Shown here: in pieces, positions 49,046 through 58,544 of the stretch
Layout: each line of letters starts with the position of its first letter
How positions within the stretch are numbered: position 1 is the stretch's first letter
Source: Buchnera aphidicola (Mindarus abietinus)
GTDB taxonomy: Bacteria > Pseudomonadota > Gammaproteobacteria > Enterobacterales > Enterobacteriaceae
Assembly (NCBI RefSeq): GCF_964059085.1
Contig: NZ_OZ060398.1
Location: 237,171 to 301,170 of the forward strand
Direction: 5' to 3'
Length of the DNA: 64,000 bases
The notes under the pieces: model-generated
Told to the model about the DNA's origin: nothing
Database searches by the model: none
Seen by the model: only the letters and a program-made list of their open reading frames with translations
Position numbers and translations under genes: made by a program

Positions 49046-49801
49046 TCAAATTTTCTTTAAAATATTTAAAAAAATATCAAAATTTAAACAGGCTGTTCCT
49101 ACTAAAAATCCGTCTATATCTTTTTCTTTACAAAAAAAATGAATATTATTTTCATTGACAGAACCACCATATAATAAATAAAAATCTTCTAAAAAAGAAG
49201 AGCTTTTTTCTTTAATATATGTACGTAATGTACTTAAAATAAATTGCACTTCTTTAGGATTAGCAGAATTTCCTGAACCAATAGACCAAATAGGTTCGTA
49301 AGCAATAATAGTATTATAAAATGCTTTTTTTCCAACTAATTCAAAAATAATATCTATTTGTTTTTTACAAATTTCTATGGTTTTATTATCTTTTTTTTCT
49401 TCTATGGTTTCTCCTATGCATAAAATAGGAATTAAATTTTGTTTTTTTAATAAATTAAATTTTTCAGCAATTAGGTATTCATTTTCATTATGAAAATTTC
49501 TTCTTTCAGAATGACCAATAATTACGTGAGTTACCAACATATCTTTTAACATTAACGCTGATATTTCTCCTGTAAAAGCCCCGGAAACATGTATATCAAC
49601 ATTTTGAGCGCTTAAATTAATCCATTGATTTTCTTTTATAATTTCTCTAAATTTATATAAATAAATATGAGAAGGAGCTATGTTAAGCTTGCATTTTTGT
49701 TTAAAAACTTTTTTATTTTTTTTTAAAAAATTTAATAATGTAGAAAAAATTTTTTTATTTCCATTTAATTTCCAATTAGCTATTATTAAGGGCAAATTCA
49801 T
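49046..49801 (-). CDS. tpiA: Triosephosphate isomerase
   Basis: TpiA interconverts dihydroxyacetone phosphate and glyceraldehyde-3-phosphate. It has 251 residues (255 in E. coli). Lys11 in ANWKLNGNK, the histidine in IIGHSERR and the catalytic Glu in AYEPIWSIGSGNSANP are present. AGGAG lies about 12 bases before the ATG. It is 116 bases downstream of rpsA on the same strand. Confidence 0.97.
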   Translation of the reverse strand: MNLPLIIANWKLNGNKKIFSTLLNFLKKNKKVFKQKCKLNIAPSHIYLYKFREIIKENQWINLSAQNVDIHVSGAFTGEISALMLKDMLVTHVIIGHSERRNFHNENEYLIAEKFNLLKKQNLIPILCIGETIEEKKDNKTIEICKKQIDIIFELVGKKAFYNTIIAYEPIWSIGSGNSANPKEVQFILSTLRTYIKEKSSSFLEDFYLLYGGSVNENNIHFFCKEKDIDGFLVGTACLNFDIFLNILKKI

Positions 49802-49832
49802 ATAATTAATACTCCTAAAATATTATAATTAC

Positions 49833-49862
49833 ATTTCTGAAGTACATCAGTACTCCAGAAAT
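49833..49862 (-). terminator. 13-bp hairpin between rpsA and tpiA
   Basis: The arm 49833-49845 pairs with 49850-49862 around a 4-base loop. The single non-matching position is A-C if read as plus-strand RNA but G-U as minus-strand RNA. The fold therefore suits the minus-strand transcript of rpsA/tpiA. On the minus strand an A run precedes it and no T tract follows, so it may be a processing or stability element rather than a terminator. Confidence 0.5.
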
Positions 49863-49917
49863 TTTTTTTTATAAAATTAATATATTTTTATATATATTTT
49901 TCATATTTAAATAAAAT

Positions 49918-51597
49918 TTATTCGCTATTCTTTGCTGCTTTAAAAGCTTCAAACATAACATTAGAAAAATTTTCATCTTTCAATTTAGGTTTCTTTATAT
50001 TATTTATCTTTTTTTCTTTGTTTTTTTCTTTTTCTTGAAATGAAAGATAAATAATTCGATTTTTTCTATCAATATTATTAATTTTTACTGTTATTATATT
50101 ACCTACTTTAAAGAAATTATTGTATTTATTTTTTTTAAATATTTCTGAGACTTCAGAAATTTTAATAATTCCTTCCAAACCATTTTCTAAACTAACCAAT
50201 ATACTTTTAGTATCAGTTGAAATTATTTTTCCAGAAATTATTGTATTTTTTTTATTAGAATTAATAAATTGGTTTAAAGGATCTTCTTGTAATTGTTTAA
50301 TTCCTAAAGAAATTCTTTCTCTTTCAGAATCAACTTGTAATACAACAGCTTTAATTTCATCAGTTTTTTTATATTTTTGAACCGCTATTTCCCCAGGAAT
50401 TGTCCAAGAAATATCTGATAAATGTACTAAACCATCAATACCGCCTTTTAAACCTATAAAAATTCCAAAATCAGTAATAGATTTAATTTTTCCAATAACA
50501 TGACATCCTTTCTGATGAGTTTCTGAAAATTCTTTCCAAGGATTTAAAGTACATTGTTTTAATCCTAACGAAATTCTTCTTCTTTCTTCATCAATATCTA
50601 ATACCATAACTTCTACAGTATTATTAATATTTACAACTTTAGAAGGATGAATATTTTTATTTGTCCAATCCATTTCTGAAACATGAACTAATCCTTCAAC
50701 TCCCTCTTTAATTTCTACAAAACATCCATAATCCGTTAAATTTGTTACTCTTCCGGTTAATTTAGTGCCTTCTGGATATTTTTTAGCAATCTCTATCCAA
50801 GGATCTTTCCCTAATTGTTTTAATCCTAATGAAACTCTAATTTTTTCTCGATCAAATTTTAAAATTGTTACTAAAATATCATCTCCTACACTAACTATTT
50901 CACTAGGGTGTTTTACTCTTTTCCATGCCATATCAGTAATATGTAATAATCCATCTACTCCACCTAAATCTACAAAAGCTCCATAATCAGTTAAGTTTTT
51001 AACGATTCCTTTAACAGTAGCTCCTTCTTTAAGACTTTCTAACAATTGATCTCTTTCAGCACTGTTTTCTGATTCAATAACAGCTCTACGAGAAACCACT
51101 ACATTATTTCTTTTTTGATCTAGTTTAATCACTTTAAATTCTAATTCTTTCCCTTCAAAATGAATACTATCTCTAATCGGACGAACATCTACTAATGAAC
51201 CGGGTAAAAATGCTCGAATATCATTTAATTCAACTGTAAATCCACCTTTTACTTTTCCATTTATTATTCCAATTATTGTTTCTGAATTTTCATAAGCTTT
51301 TTCTAATAAAATCCATGCTTCATGTCGTTTTGCTTTTTCCCTAGAAAGCAATGTTTCTCCAAATCCATCTTCTATAGCATCTAATGCTACATCGACAATT
51401 TCACCTACAGAAATTTCTACTTTTCCTTTAGAATTTTTAAATTGTTCTATTGGAATAACAGATTCAGATTTTAACCCTGCATCTACTAATACCATATCTT
51501 TATTAATTGAAATAATAGTTCCTTGAATAATTGATCCAGGTCGAGTTTTAATCTCTCTTAGAGATTCTTCAAATAATTGTGAAAAAGATTCTGTCAT
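49918..51597 (-). CDS. rpsA: 30S ribosomal protein S1
   Basis: S1 brings mRNA to the 30S subunit. It has 559 residues (557 in E. coli), with six consecutive S1 domains. The repeats of GxVxNLTDYGxFV (for example at about 195-215 and 280-300) and [10 protein letters not shown] are clear. The last domain is the most diverged. The upstream sequence has only AAAGAA as a ribosome binding site. It is downstream of cmk in the same direction, as in E. coli. Confidence 0.98.
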   Translation of the reverse strand: MTESFSQLFEESLREIKTRPGSIIQGTIISINKDMVLVDAGLKSESVIPIEQFKNSKGKVEISVGEIVDVALDAIEDGFGETLLSREKAKRHEAWILLEKAYENSETIIGIINGKVKGGFTVELNDIRAFLPGSLVDVRPIRDSIHFEGKELEFKVIKLDQKRNNVVVSRRAVIESENSAERDQLLESLKEGATVKGIVKNLTDYGAFVDLGGVDGLLHITDMAWKRVKHPSEIVSVGDDILVTILKFDREKIRVSLGLKQLGKDPWIEIAKKYPEGTKLTGRVTNLTDYGCFVEIKEGVEGLVHVSEMDWTNKNIHPSKVVNINNTVEVMVLDIDEERRRISLGLKQCTLNPWKEFSETHQKGCHVIGKIKSITDFGIFIGLKGGIDGLVHLSDISWTIPGEIAVQKYKKTDEIKAVVLQVDSERERISLGIKQLQEDPLNQFINSNKKNTIISGKIISTDTKSILVSLENGLEGIIKISEVSEIFKKNKYNNFFKVGNIITVKINNIDRKNRIIYLSFQEKEKNKEKKINNIKKPKLKDENFSNVMFEAFKAAKNSE

Positions 51598-51700
51598 ATT
51601 AATGGTTCTTTAGAAAATTCATTTTAAATTTTTAATTAAAATCCTATTAATTAAATATTGTTTATATTTTTTTATAATATCCATTTTATAAAACCGTGAA

Positions 51701-52396
51701 TTAAATATTTTTTTTTAGTTCTTTTTTATATTTTTTACTTATGTAATACATACATAATGTAAGCACTTCCTTAATACTCATATTTGTTGAATCAATAATT
51801 ATAGCATTTTTCGCTGGAATTAAAGGAGAAATAGTTCGAGTATAATCTCGATGGTCTCGTTTTTTCATTTCAATAAACAATTTATTTGTATCAATTAATA
51901 AACCTTTTTTCTTTAGTTCTAGCATTCTTCTATTTACACGACTAATTAAATCAGCTTTTAAAAAAAATTTTATTCCAGCGTTCGGAAATACTACTGTTCC
52001 CATATCTCTTCCATTAGCTACTAATCCGGGAAATTTTTGAAACATTCGTTGTTTTTTTAATAAAGCATTTCGTATATGAGGAAGCATAGCTAATTGTGAA
52101 GCTATATCACTAACTTGTTGAAAAATAATTTTTTTAGATATATTTTTTCCATTTGAAAAAAACAAAAAATCATTTTCTTTTTTTAAAATCTTAAATTTTA
52201 AATTTTTTGAAATTGAAATTAAATCTAAGTCTAAAATAGAAATATTGTTTTCTATAACTATTAATGCTAAAGCTCTATAAATAATTCCTGATTCAAGAAA
52301 AAACCAATTTAATTTATTCGCTATAGCCTTACATATAACACTTTTTCCGGCCCCACTGGGTCCATCTATAGTAATTACAGGAGCATATATTTTCAT
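51701..52396 (-). CDS. cmk: Cytidylate kinase
   Basis: Cmk phosphorylates CMP and dCMP. It has 231 residues (227 in E. coli). P-loop GPSGAGKS (12-19), VANGRDMGTVVFP and the lid region KKRDHRDYTRTISPLIPA are conserved. CAGGAG precedes the ATG. The position upstream of rpsA follows E. coli. Confidence 0.96.
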   Translation of the reverse strand: MKIYAPVITIDGPSGAGKSVICKAIANKLNWFFLESGIIYRALALIVIENNISILDLDLISISKNLKFKILKKENDFLFFSNGKNISKKIIFQQVSDIASQLAMLPHIRNALLKKQRMFQKFPGLVANGRDMGTVVFPNAGIKFFLKADLISRVNRRMLELKKKGLLIDTNKLFIEMKKRDHRDYTRTISPLIPAKNAIIIDSTNMSIKEVLTLCMYYISKKYKKELKKNI

Positions 52397-52511
52397 TTTT
52401 TTCTCCTGTTAAAACTAAATTAGTGTAATTTAATTATAAATATATTAAATTTCTATAATTTTTTAATTTGTTAACTAATTTAGTTGTTTAAAAATTATTA
52501 ATTTTTTTTAA

Positions 52512-52531
52512 ATATCTTAAATTTAAGATAT
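52512..52531. repeat. 20-base perfect palindrome between aroA and cmk
   Basis: ATATCTTAAATTTAAGATAT is self-complementary, giving an 8-bp stem with an AATT loop. It lies 46 bases after the aroA stop. It could be a weak terminator or a dyad in front of cmk. Confidence 0.35.
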
Positions 52532-52576
52532 AAAAAAACTTTTGTAAATACATCAGTGGATACTATTTAGAAAAAA

Positions 52577-53863
52577 CTAATTAAAAGTACTAATTTTCTG
52601 AAATTCATCAAAATATGTTGGAAATGTTTTATTTACACATTGAGGATTTAAAATAGTCACTGGAACGGTAGATAAAGCTATTAAAGAAAAACACATTGCT
52701 ATACGATGATCGTTATAAGTATTAATTTCTGCATGTAAAAATTTTTCTGGAGGTTTAATTAAAATATAATCTTTTCCTTCTTTGATAAAAGCTCCTATTT
52801 TTCTTAATTCTGTTGCCATAGCTAATAAACGATCACTTTCTTTTAATCTCCAATTATATATATTTTTAATTTTTGTTGTTCCCTTAGAAAATAATGCAAC
52901 TATTGCTGCAGTCATAGCTGCATCTGGGATATGATTCATATCTAATTGAACAGAATTTAATTGATTTTTTGAACAAGTTATAGAATTAGAACCCCAGACA
53001 ATATTAGCGCCCATTTTTTCTAAAACTTCAGCAAATTTGATATCTCCTTGTAAACTATTTTTTCCAACTCCATGAACTTTAACCATTCCTCCTTTAATTG
53101 CTGCAGCGGCTAAAAAGTAAGAAGCCGATGAAGCATCTCCTTCTATATTAATTTTTTCAGGAGTTTTATAAGATTGATTTCCTTGAATAAAAAAAGAAGA
53201 ATATTTATTTTTTTTAACTAGAACTCCAAATTTTTTCATTAATTGAATAGTTAATTCTATATATGGCTTAGATACTAATTTACCTAAAATAAAAATTTTT
53301 GTATTGTTTCTTGATAAAGGAGACGCTATTAATAAAGCTGTTAAAAATTGACTAGAAATATTCCCTTTCAGATAAATTTCTCCTCCAATATATCCTCCTT
53401 TAATAAAAATTGGGAGAAATCCTTTTTTTTCTAAATAATTAATCTTAGCACCTCCTTGTTGAAGAGCATTAACTAAATGTTTTATTGGTCGTTCAAGCAT
53501 TCTTGGATCACCAGTTAATTCCACATTATTTTTTTCTAGAGAAAAAAGTGCTGTTAAAGGCCTAACTACTGTTCCTGCGTTTCCTAAAAAAAAGGTTGTT
53601 TTTTTAATAACTTGAAAAGCTTTGATGTTTCCATAAATTATACAAGATTTTTTTTTATTAAATAATTTATATTTAATTCCTAAAGTTTTTAATGCTTCGA
53701 GCATATATTTGGTATCGTCACTATCTAATAAATTATTTATTTCAGTTTTTCCATTTGACATAGCAGATAAAAGTAATATTCTATTAGAAATACTTTTTGA
53801 ACCAGGTAAATAAATGTCTCCATTTATTTTTTTTATAGTCTCTAATTTTATTTTTTTATTCAT
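52577..53863 (-). CDS. aroA: 3-phosphoshikimate 1-carboxyvinyltransferase (EPSP synthase)
   Basis: AroA makes EPSP in the shikimate pathway, feeding the aromatic amino acids including the trp operon here. With the ATG at 53863 it has 428 residues (427 in E. coli). A TTG at 53878 would add five residues that do not align. Motifs: LPGSKSISNR (Lys23), FFLGNAGTVVRPLTA, TGDPRMLERP, IPDAAMTAA and LKESDRL. It lies 62 bases after serC, forming the serC-aroA operon known from E. coli. Confidence 0.97.
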   Translation of the reverse strand: MNKKIKLETIKKINGDIYLPGSKSISNRILLLSAMSNGKTEINNLLDSDDTKYMLEALKTLGIKYKLFNKKKSCIIYGNIKAFQVIKKTTFFLGNAGTVVRPLTALFSLEKNNVELTGDPRMLERPIKHLVNALQQGGAKINYLEKKGFLPIFIKGGYIGGEIYLKGNISSQFLTALLIASPLSRNNTKIFILGKLVSKPYIELTIQLMKKFGVLVKKNKYSSFFIQGNQSYKTPEKINIEGDASSASYFLAAAAIKGGMVKVHGVGKNSLQGDIKFAEVLEKMGANIVWGSNSITCSKNQLNSVQLDMNHIPDAAMTAAIVALFSKGTTKIKNIYNWRLKESDRLLAMATELRKIGAFIKEGKDYILIKPPEKFLHAEINTYNDHRIAMCFSLIALSTVPVTILNPQCVNKTFPTYFDEFQKISTFN

Positions 53864-53925
53864 AATATAAAAACTCAAGTATTTATTTAAAATAAATTCT
53901 AAAAAATTTTAAAAAAAATAAAGAT

Positions 53926-55011
53926 TTATCTATACTTTTCTTCAAAATAATTCATAAATTTTATCAATTTTTTTACTCCTTCTATAGGCATAGCATTATA
54001 AATGGATGCACGTATTCCACCTACTATTTTATGCCCTTTTAAAGCATATAATCCAAAAGATTGAGCTTCTTTTATAAAAATATTATTTAATTTTTCATTT
54101 TTTAGATAGAATGGAACATTCATATACGATCTATATTTTTTATTAATATTATTAATATAAAAATTTGTATCATCTATTTTTTTATAAAGTAAATTAGCTT
54201 TTACTTTATTATCTTGTTCTATTTTTTTCACCCCACCCTTATTAATTAGCCATTTAAAAACTAAACCTGCTAAATACCAAGAAAGGGTTACAGGTGTATT
54301 AAACATAGATTGATGATTTATTGCTATATTATAATCTAAAATAGAAGGAACTAACTTTTTTTCACTTGTAATTAAATCTTCTCTAATAATAACTAATGTT
54401 ATTCCAGCTGCAGAAATATTTTTTTGAGCACTAGCATAAATTAAACCATATTTTTTAATATCTATACATCTAGATAAAATAGTTGAAGAAAAATCCCCTA
54501 TTATTATTTTATCTAAAAAGTTAGGTTCTTCTCTTATTTCTATTCCTTCAAGAGTTTCATTAGGACAATAATGAACATAAGATGATTTTTTATTAAGTTT
54601 CCATTTTGAAAATGGAGTAACATTTACAATGTTATTATGATTTTCAATAACATTTATTTTTTTAGGAAAACAATATTTTTTAGCTTCTTTAAAAGCAGCA
54701 TTGGACCAATAACCACTGCAAATATAATCAGCAAATTCATTTTTTTTTATTAAATTCATAGGAATAGCTGAAAACTGTCCTCTTGCTCCTCCTGAAAAAA
54801 ATAAAACATGATAATTATTTGGAATATTCATTAAAAACCGTAGATTTTTTTCACATTCTTCTATTACTCTCATAAATTCAAAACTTCTGTGACTAACTTC
54901 AATAACCGATGCTCCTAAATTCTTCCAATTATAAAATTCTTTTTTATATTGAACTAAAACATCTTTTGGTATCATAGAAGGACCAGCACTAAAATTATAA
55001 ATCTTATTCAT
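53926..55011 (-). CDS. serC: Phosphoserine aminotransferase
   Basis: SerC makes phosphoserine, and in E. coli also serves vitamin B6 synthesis. The ATG at 55011 gives 361 residues (362 in E. coli) starting MNKIYNFSAGPSM in register. TTG at 55023 or GTG at 55020 are possible alternatives. FSGGARGQFSAIP, the PLP lysine in ASAQKNISAAG and the C-terminal GHKIVGGIRASIYNAMP are conserved. Between serS and aroA on the same strand. Confidence 0.96.
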   Translation of the reverse strand: MNKIYNFSAGPSMIPKDVLVQYKKEFYNWKNLGASVIEVSHRSFEFMRVIEECEKNLRFLMNIPNNYHVLFFSGGARGQFSAIPMNLIKKNEFADYICSGYWSNAAFKEAKKYCFPKKINVIENHNNIVNVTPFSKWKLNKKSSYVHYCPNETLEGIEIREEPNFLDKIIIGDFSSTILSRCIDIKKYGLIYASAQKNISAAGITLVIIREDLITSEKKLVPSILDYNIAINHQSMFNTPVTLSWYLAGLVFKWLINKGGVKKIEQDNKVKANLLYKKIDDTNFYINNINKKYRSYMNVPFYLKNEKLNNIFIKEAQSFGLYALKGHKIVGGIRASIYNAMPIEGVKKLIKFMNYFEEKYR

Positions 55012-55067
55012 ATTATTCACCAATGTTTTTTATAAAAAATGAAAAAAATTAAATAAAAAAAATATTA

Positions 55068-56366
55068 TTAAGAAATTATTTTTAATCCGTTCATATATTT
55101 ATTTTGCAAAACTATTGGAACTTCTATTGTTCCATCTTCTAATTGATAATTTTCTAATATTGCTGCTAATGTTCTACTTAAGGCTAAAGCAGAACCATTT
55201 ATAGTATGAAGAAACTTTTTTTTTGTTTTTTTAGAAGAGCTCTTATATTTAGATTTCATTCTTCTTGCTTGAAAGTCTATCATATTTGAACAAGAAGATA
55301 TTTCTCGATATTTTTTTTCAGCAGGGAACCACACTTCTAAATCATAAGTTTTTGAAGCAGCAAATCCTAATTCTAAAGCACATAGCTGTACCTTTCTATA
55401 TGGTAAATTTAATAATTTTAATATTCTTTCTGCATGTAGAGTTAACTCTTCTAGTGCTTGCATAGAGTATTTAGGATGTACAATTTGTACTATTTCTACT
55501 TTTTCAAATTGATGCATTCGAATTAAACCTCTAGATTCTTTTCCATAAGAAGAAGGTTCTGCTCTAAAACAAGGAGTCAAAGCTGTTAGCTTAACAGGTA
55601 AATCTTTTTTATTAAGAACTTTATTTCTTACTAAATTAGTTAGAGGAACTTCTGCTGTGGGGATTAAAGTATATTGAATTTTTTGATTTTTTTGATCAAA
55701 AGATTGAATATGAAACAAATCTGAACTGAATTTAGGAAGTTGCCCTGTTCCATATAAGCTTTCTGAGTTAACTAAATAAGGTACATAGGTTTCTAAGTAA
55801 CCGTGTTGAACAGTATGAGTATCTATCATAAATTGACTTAAAGCACGATGTAATAATGCTATTTTCCCTTTCATAACAACAAATTTTGATCCGGATATTT
55901 TTACTGAAGATTCTGAATCTAATCCTTCTAATTTTTTACCTAATTCAATATGATCTTTAACTTTAAAATTAAATTTTTTAATTTTTCCCCATTTCGTTAT
56001 TTCTTTATTTTTTTCTTCTGTACAATTAAAGATTGTATCTTCCGATGGAATGTTAGGAATTTCACTATATATTTTAAATAATTCTACTTTTAAATCATTC
56101 AATTTATTTTGATATTTATATATCTTTTTATTTATGATCGAAACTTTGTTTTCGATTTCTGAAGTATTTTTTTTTGTCCTTTTTAAAATACCTATTTTTT
56201 TAGATAAAGTATTTCTAATAGCTTGAAAATTTTCTGTTTTAATCTGAAAAATTTTTCTATCTTTTTCCATTTTTTCAATTTTTTTAACATTTAACGTAAA
56301 TCCTCGAATTAATAATTTTTTTTTAATAATTTCTAGTTGATGGCGTAATAAATTTTGATCTATCAT
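55068..56366 (-). CDS. serS: Seryl-tRNA synthetase
   Basis: SerS charges tRNA-Ser; class II, 432 residues (430 in E. coli). The N-terminal 110 residues form the long coiled-coil arm that binds the variable loop of tRNA-Ser. Motif 2 is CFRAEPSSYGKESRGLIRMHQF in part, and motif 3 is NGSALALSRTLAAILENYQ. It starts the serS-serC-aroA cluster, with 56 bases to serC. Confidence 0.97.
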   Translation of the reverse strand: MIDQNLLRHQLEIIKKKLLIRGFTLNVKKIEKMEKDRKIFQIKTENFQAIRNTLSKKIGILKRTKKNTSEIENKVSIINKKIYKYQNKLNDLKVELFKIYSEIPNIPSEDTIFNCTEEKNKEITKWGKIKKFNFKVKDHIELGKKLEGLDSESSVKISGSKFVVMKGKIALLHRALSQFMIDTHTVQHGYLETYVPYLVNSESLYGTGQLPKFSSDLFHIQSFDQKNQKIQYTLIPTAEVPLTNLVRNKVLNKKDLPVKLTALTPCFRAEPSSYGKESRGLIRMHQFEKVEIVQIVHPKYSMQALEELTLHAERILKLLNLPYRKVQLCALELGFAASKTYDLEVWFPAEKKYREISSCSNMIDFQARRMKSKYKSSSKKTKKKFLHTINGSALALSRTLAAILENYQLEDGTIEVPIVLQNKYMNGLKIIS

Positions 56367-56778
56367 AATAAAAATAATTTCTTATTCAGTTAATGTATAA
56401 AATATAATATAGTATTTTTAAATACAAAAAAATATTATTATTAGTAATAAAAAGTTAAAACTTTAATATTTAATTAAAAGTTAATATATAATTATTAATT
56501 ACTAATAAAATTAGTAATTTTATATAATTTTTGTTAATAAAATTAAATATATTAAAAAAATAAAATTTAATATATAAATAATTAAAAAATTATTTATATA
56601 CTTTATATATATTTTTTTAATGTTCTGTAAAAAAAACATTTTTTTAAAATATATTAAAAATAAAAAAATCATGTTATAATTTTTATAATGGAATGAATTA
56701 AATCTTTATTAATGATTTAAAATTATTAATTTCCTGATATTAATAAAAATCAAAAAATATTTTTTTAAGGAAACATAT
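56367..56778. other. 412-base spacer between divergent serS and trxB
   Basis: Nearly pure A/T with no gene. A 10-bp perfect dyad, AATTACTAAT (56497-56506) and ATTAGTAATT (56510-56519), stands near the serS side. Two TATAAT hexamers (56675-56680 and 56684-56689) lie about 100 bases before trxB and could be -10 boxes; no convincing -35 is seen. Confidence 0.5.
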
Positions 56779-57738
56779 GTGAAATTATTAAAAAAAAGAA
56801 AACTTATCATTATAGGGACAGGTCCGGCGGGATATACAGCTGCTATATACGCAGCTAGAGCAAATCTTAAACCTACATTAATTACAGGAGCTACTCCAGG
56901 AGGACAGTTAACAAAAACTGAGAATATTGAAAATTGGCCCGGTGATATTAATGCTTTACCTGGAATAAAATTAATGGATCGTATGAAAGAACATGCTACA
57001 AAATTTGATTCTGAAATCATATCCGATCATATATTAAATGTAAACTTTAAAAATTCTCCATTTAAACTAACTGGGGAAGAATATCACTATATTTCTGAAG
57101 CTGTAATTATTGCAACTGGAGCATCTCCAAGATACTTAAATTTAAATTCTGAAAAAAAATTTCTTGGTAAAGGAATTTCAACTTGTGCAGTATGCGATGG
57201 TTTTTTTTATAAAGAAAAAAAAATTGCAATCATAGGGGGAGGAAATACAGCTATAGAAGAAGCATTATATTTATCCAATATAGTCTCTAAAATTTATTTA
57301 ATTCATAGAAAACCATATTTCACAGCAGAAAAAATTTTAATCGATCGATTAAATAAAAAAATTCAAGAAAAAAAAATAGATACTTATATGAATTATTCGG
57401 TCGAAGAATTTGTAGGAAACAATAAAGAATTAACAGGATTAAAAATATTTAATAAAAAACAAAATAATATTTCTACATTAATAAATGTTTCAGGAGCTTT
57501 TATTTGTATAGGAAACATTCCAAATACAAATATTTTTTTAAAACAACTAAAAATGAAAAATGGTTACATACAAACTAATTTTTCTGATTTTCATGGATAT
57601 AAAACCCAAACTAGTATAAAAGGAATTTTTGCTGCTGGAGACGTTACCGATCATATTTATAGACAAGCTATCACTTCTGCAGCTAGTGGCTGTATGGCAG
57701 CTATTGATGCTGAAAGATATCTTCAAATATCTTCTTAA
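56779..57738 (+). CDS. trxB: Thioredoxin reductase
   Basis: TrxB reduces thioredoxin with NADPH. It has 319 residues (321 in E. coli). FAD motif GTGPAGYTAA (13-22), redox Cys136 and Cys139 in CAVCDGFFY, NADPH motif GGGNTAIEEA and C-terminal FAAGDVTDHIYRQAITSAASG are intact. The start is GTG at 56779, with AAGGA ending at 56770, 8 bases upstream. The overlapping ATG at 56777 runs into TGA at once. infA follows 75 bases downstream. Confidence 0.97.
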   Translation: MKLLKKRKLIIIGTGPAGYTAAIYAARANLKPTLITGATPGGQLTKTENIENWPGDINALPGIKLMDRMKEHATKFDSEIISDHILNVNFKNSPFKLTGEEYHYISEAVIIATGASPRYLNLNSEKKFLGKGISTCAVCDGFFYKEKKIAIIGGGNTAIEEALYLSNIVSKIYLIHRKPYFTAEKILIDRLNKKIQEKKIDTYMNYSVEEFVGNNKELTGLKIFNKKQNNISTLINVSGAFICIGNIPNTNIFLKQLKMKNGYIQTNFSDFHGYKTQTSIKGIFAAGDVTDHIYRQAITSAASGCMAAIDAERYLQISS

Positions 57739-57813
57739 CCTTATTTAAAATAAAAAAACATTAATTTTGAATAATTAATTATTTAAAAAAATATTTTTTA
57801 ACTGAGAAAAATT

Positions 57814-58032
57814 ATGCCAAAAGAAGAAAATGTAGAAATGCAAGGAACTGTTATAGATACCCTTCCAAATACAATGTTCCGAGTAAAATTAGAAAATGAT
57901 CACCTTATTACGGCTCATATATCAGGAAAAATGAGAAAAAATTATATTCGTATTCTTACAGGAGATAAAGTAACTGTAGAACTAACACCTTATGATCTTA
58001 CCAAAGGTAGAATAATTTTTAGAAGTAGGTAA
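57814..58032 (+). CDS. infA: Translation initiation factor IF-1
   Basis: IF-1 occupies the ribosomal A site during initiation. It has 72 residues, the E. coli length, and is almost identical along the OB fold: [38 protein letters not shown] and [17 protein letters not shown]. Among the most conserved proteins of the window. In E. coli it is also close to trxB. Confidence 0.98.
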   Translation: MPKEENVEMQGTVIDTLPNTMFRVKLENDHLITAHISGKMRKNYIRILTGDKVTVELTPYDLTKGRIIFRSR

Positions 58033-58544
58033 AAAAAAATTTATTTATTTTAATATAAAAATTATTATTGAAATAATAATAATAATTTTATTATTTAATT
58101 TGTTTTTACCAAATATAAATAATTTTAATACTAGTAAATTATTCTTATTATCTATTTTAAACTTAAATATTTTTAAAAAAATTAAAAAAATGATAACTTT
58201 TATCTATATTAAACAATTCATAAATAAGAAATATAAAATATAATTTTTTATTAATAATTATTTTTAATAAGTTAGAAAATTTTTAGTAAAATTTTATCAC
58301 ATTCTTACTAAAAAATATTTTTTTATAAAAAAAATTTTATGTGATTTTCTTGATTTTTTTTTACATTAAAAAGTACTATTTTTTATAAAAAAAGCTTACT
58401 TATACTATTTATTTTAATTTCATTAAAAATAAATAATATTGTTATGTAATATATATATTTTTTTTCATTAAAAATATTTTTTTAAGCCTTAAAAAATAAA
58501 ATAAAGATATTAATGTATTTAATAAAAGAATAATTAGGATTCTT
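58033..58544. other. 512-base spacer between infA and aspS
   Basis: No gene or tRNA. A likely infA terminator hairpin pairs 58057-58068 with 58078-58089. A second inverted repeat pairs TTTTTAGTAA (58280-58289) with TTACTAAAAA (58305-58314). ATCACAT (58296-58302) in its loop is complementary to ATGTGAT at 58339-58345, so the two folds compete. The region is otherwise low-complexity A/T. Confidence 0.5.
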
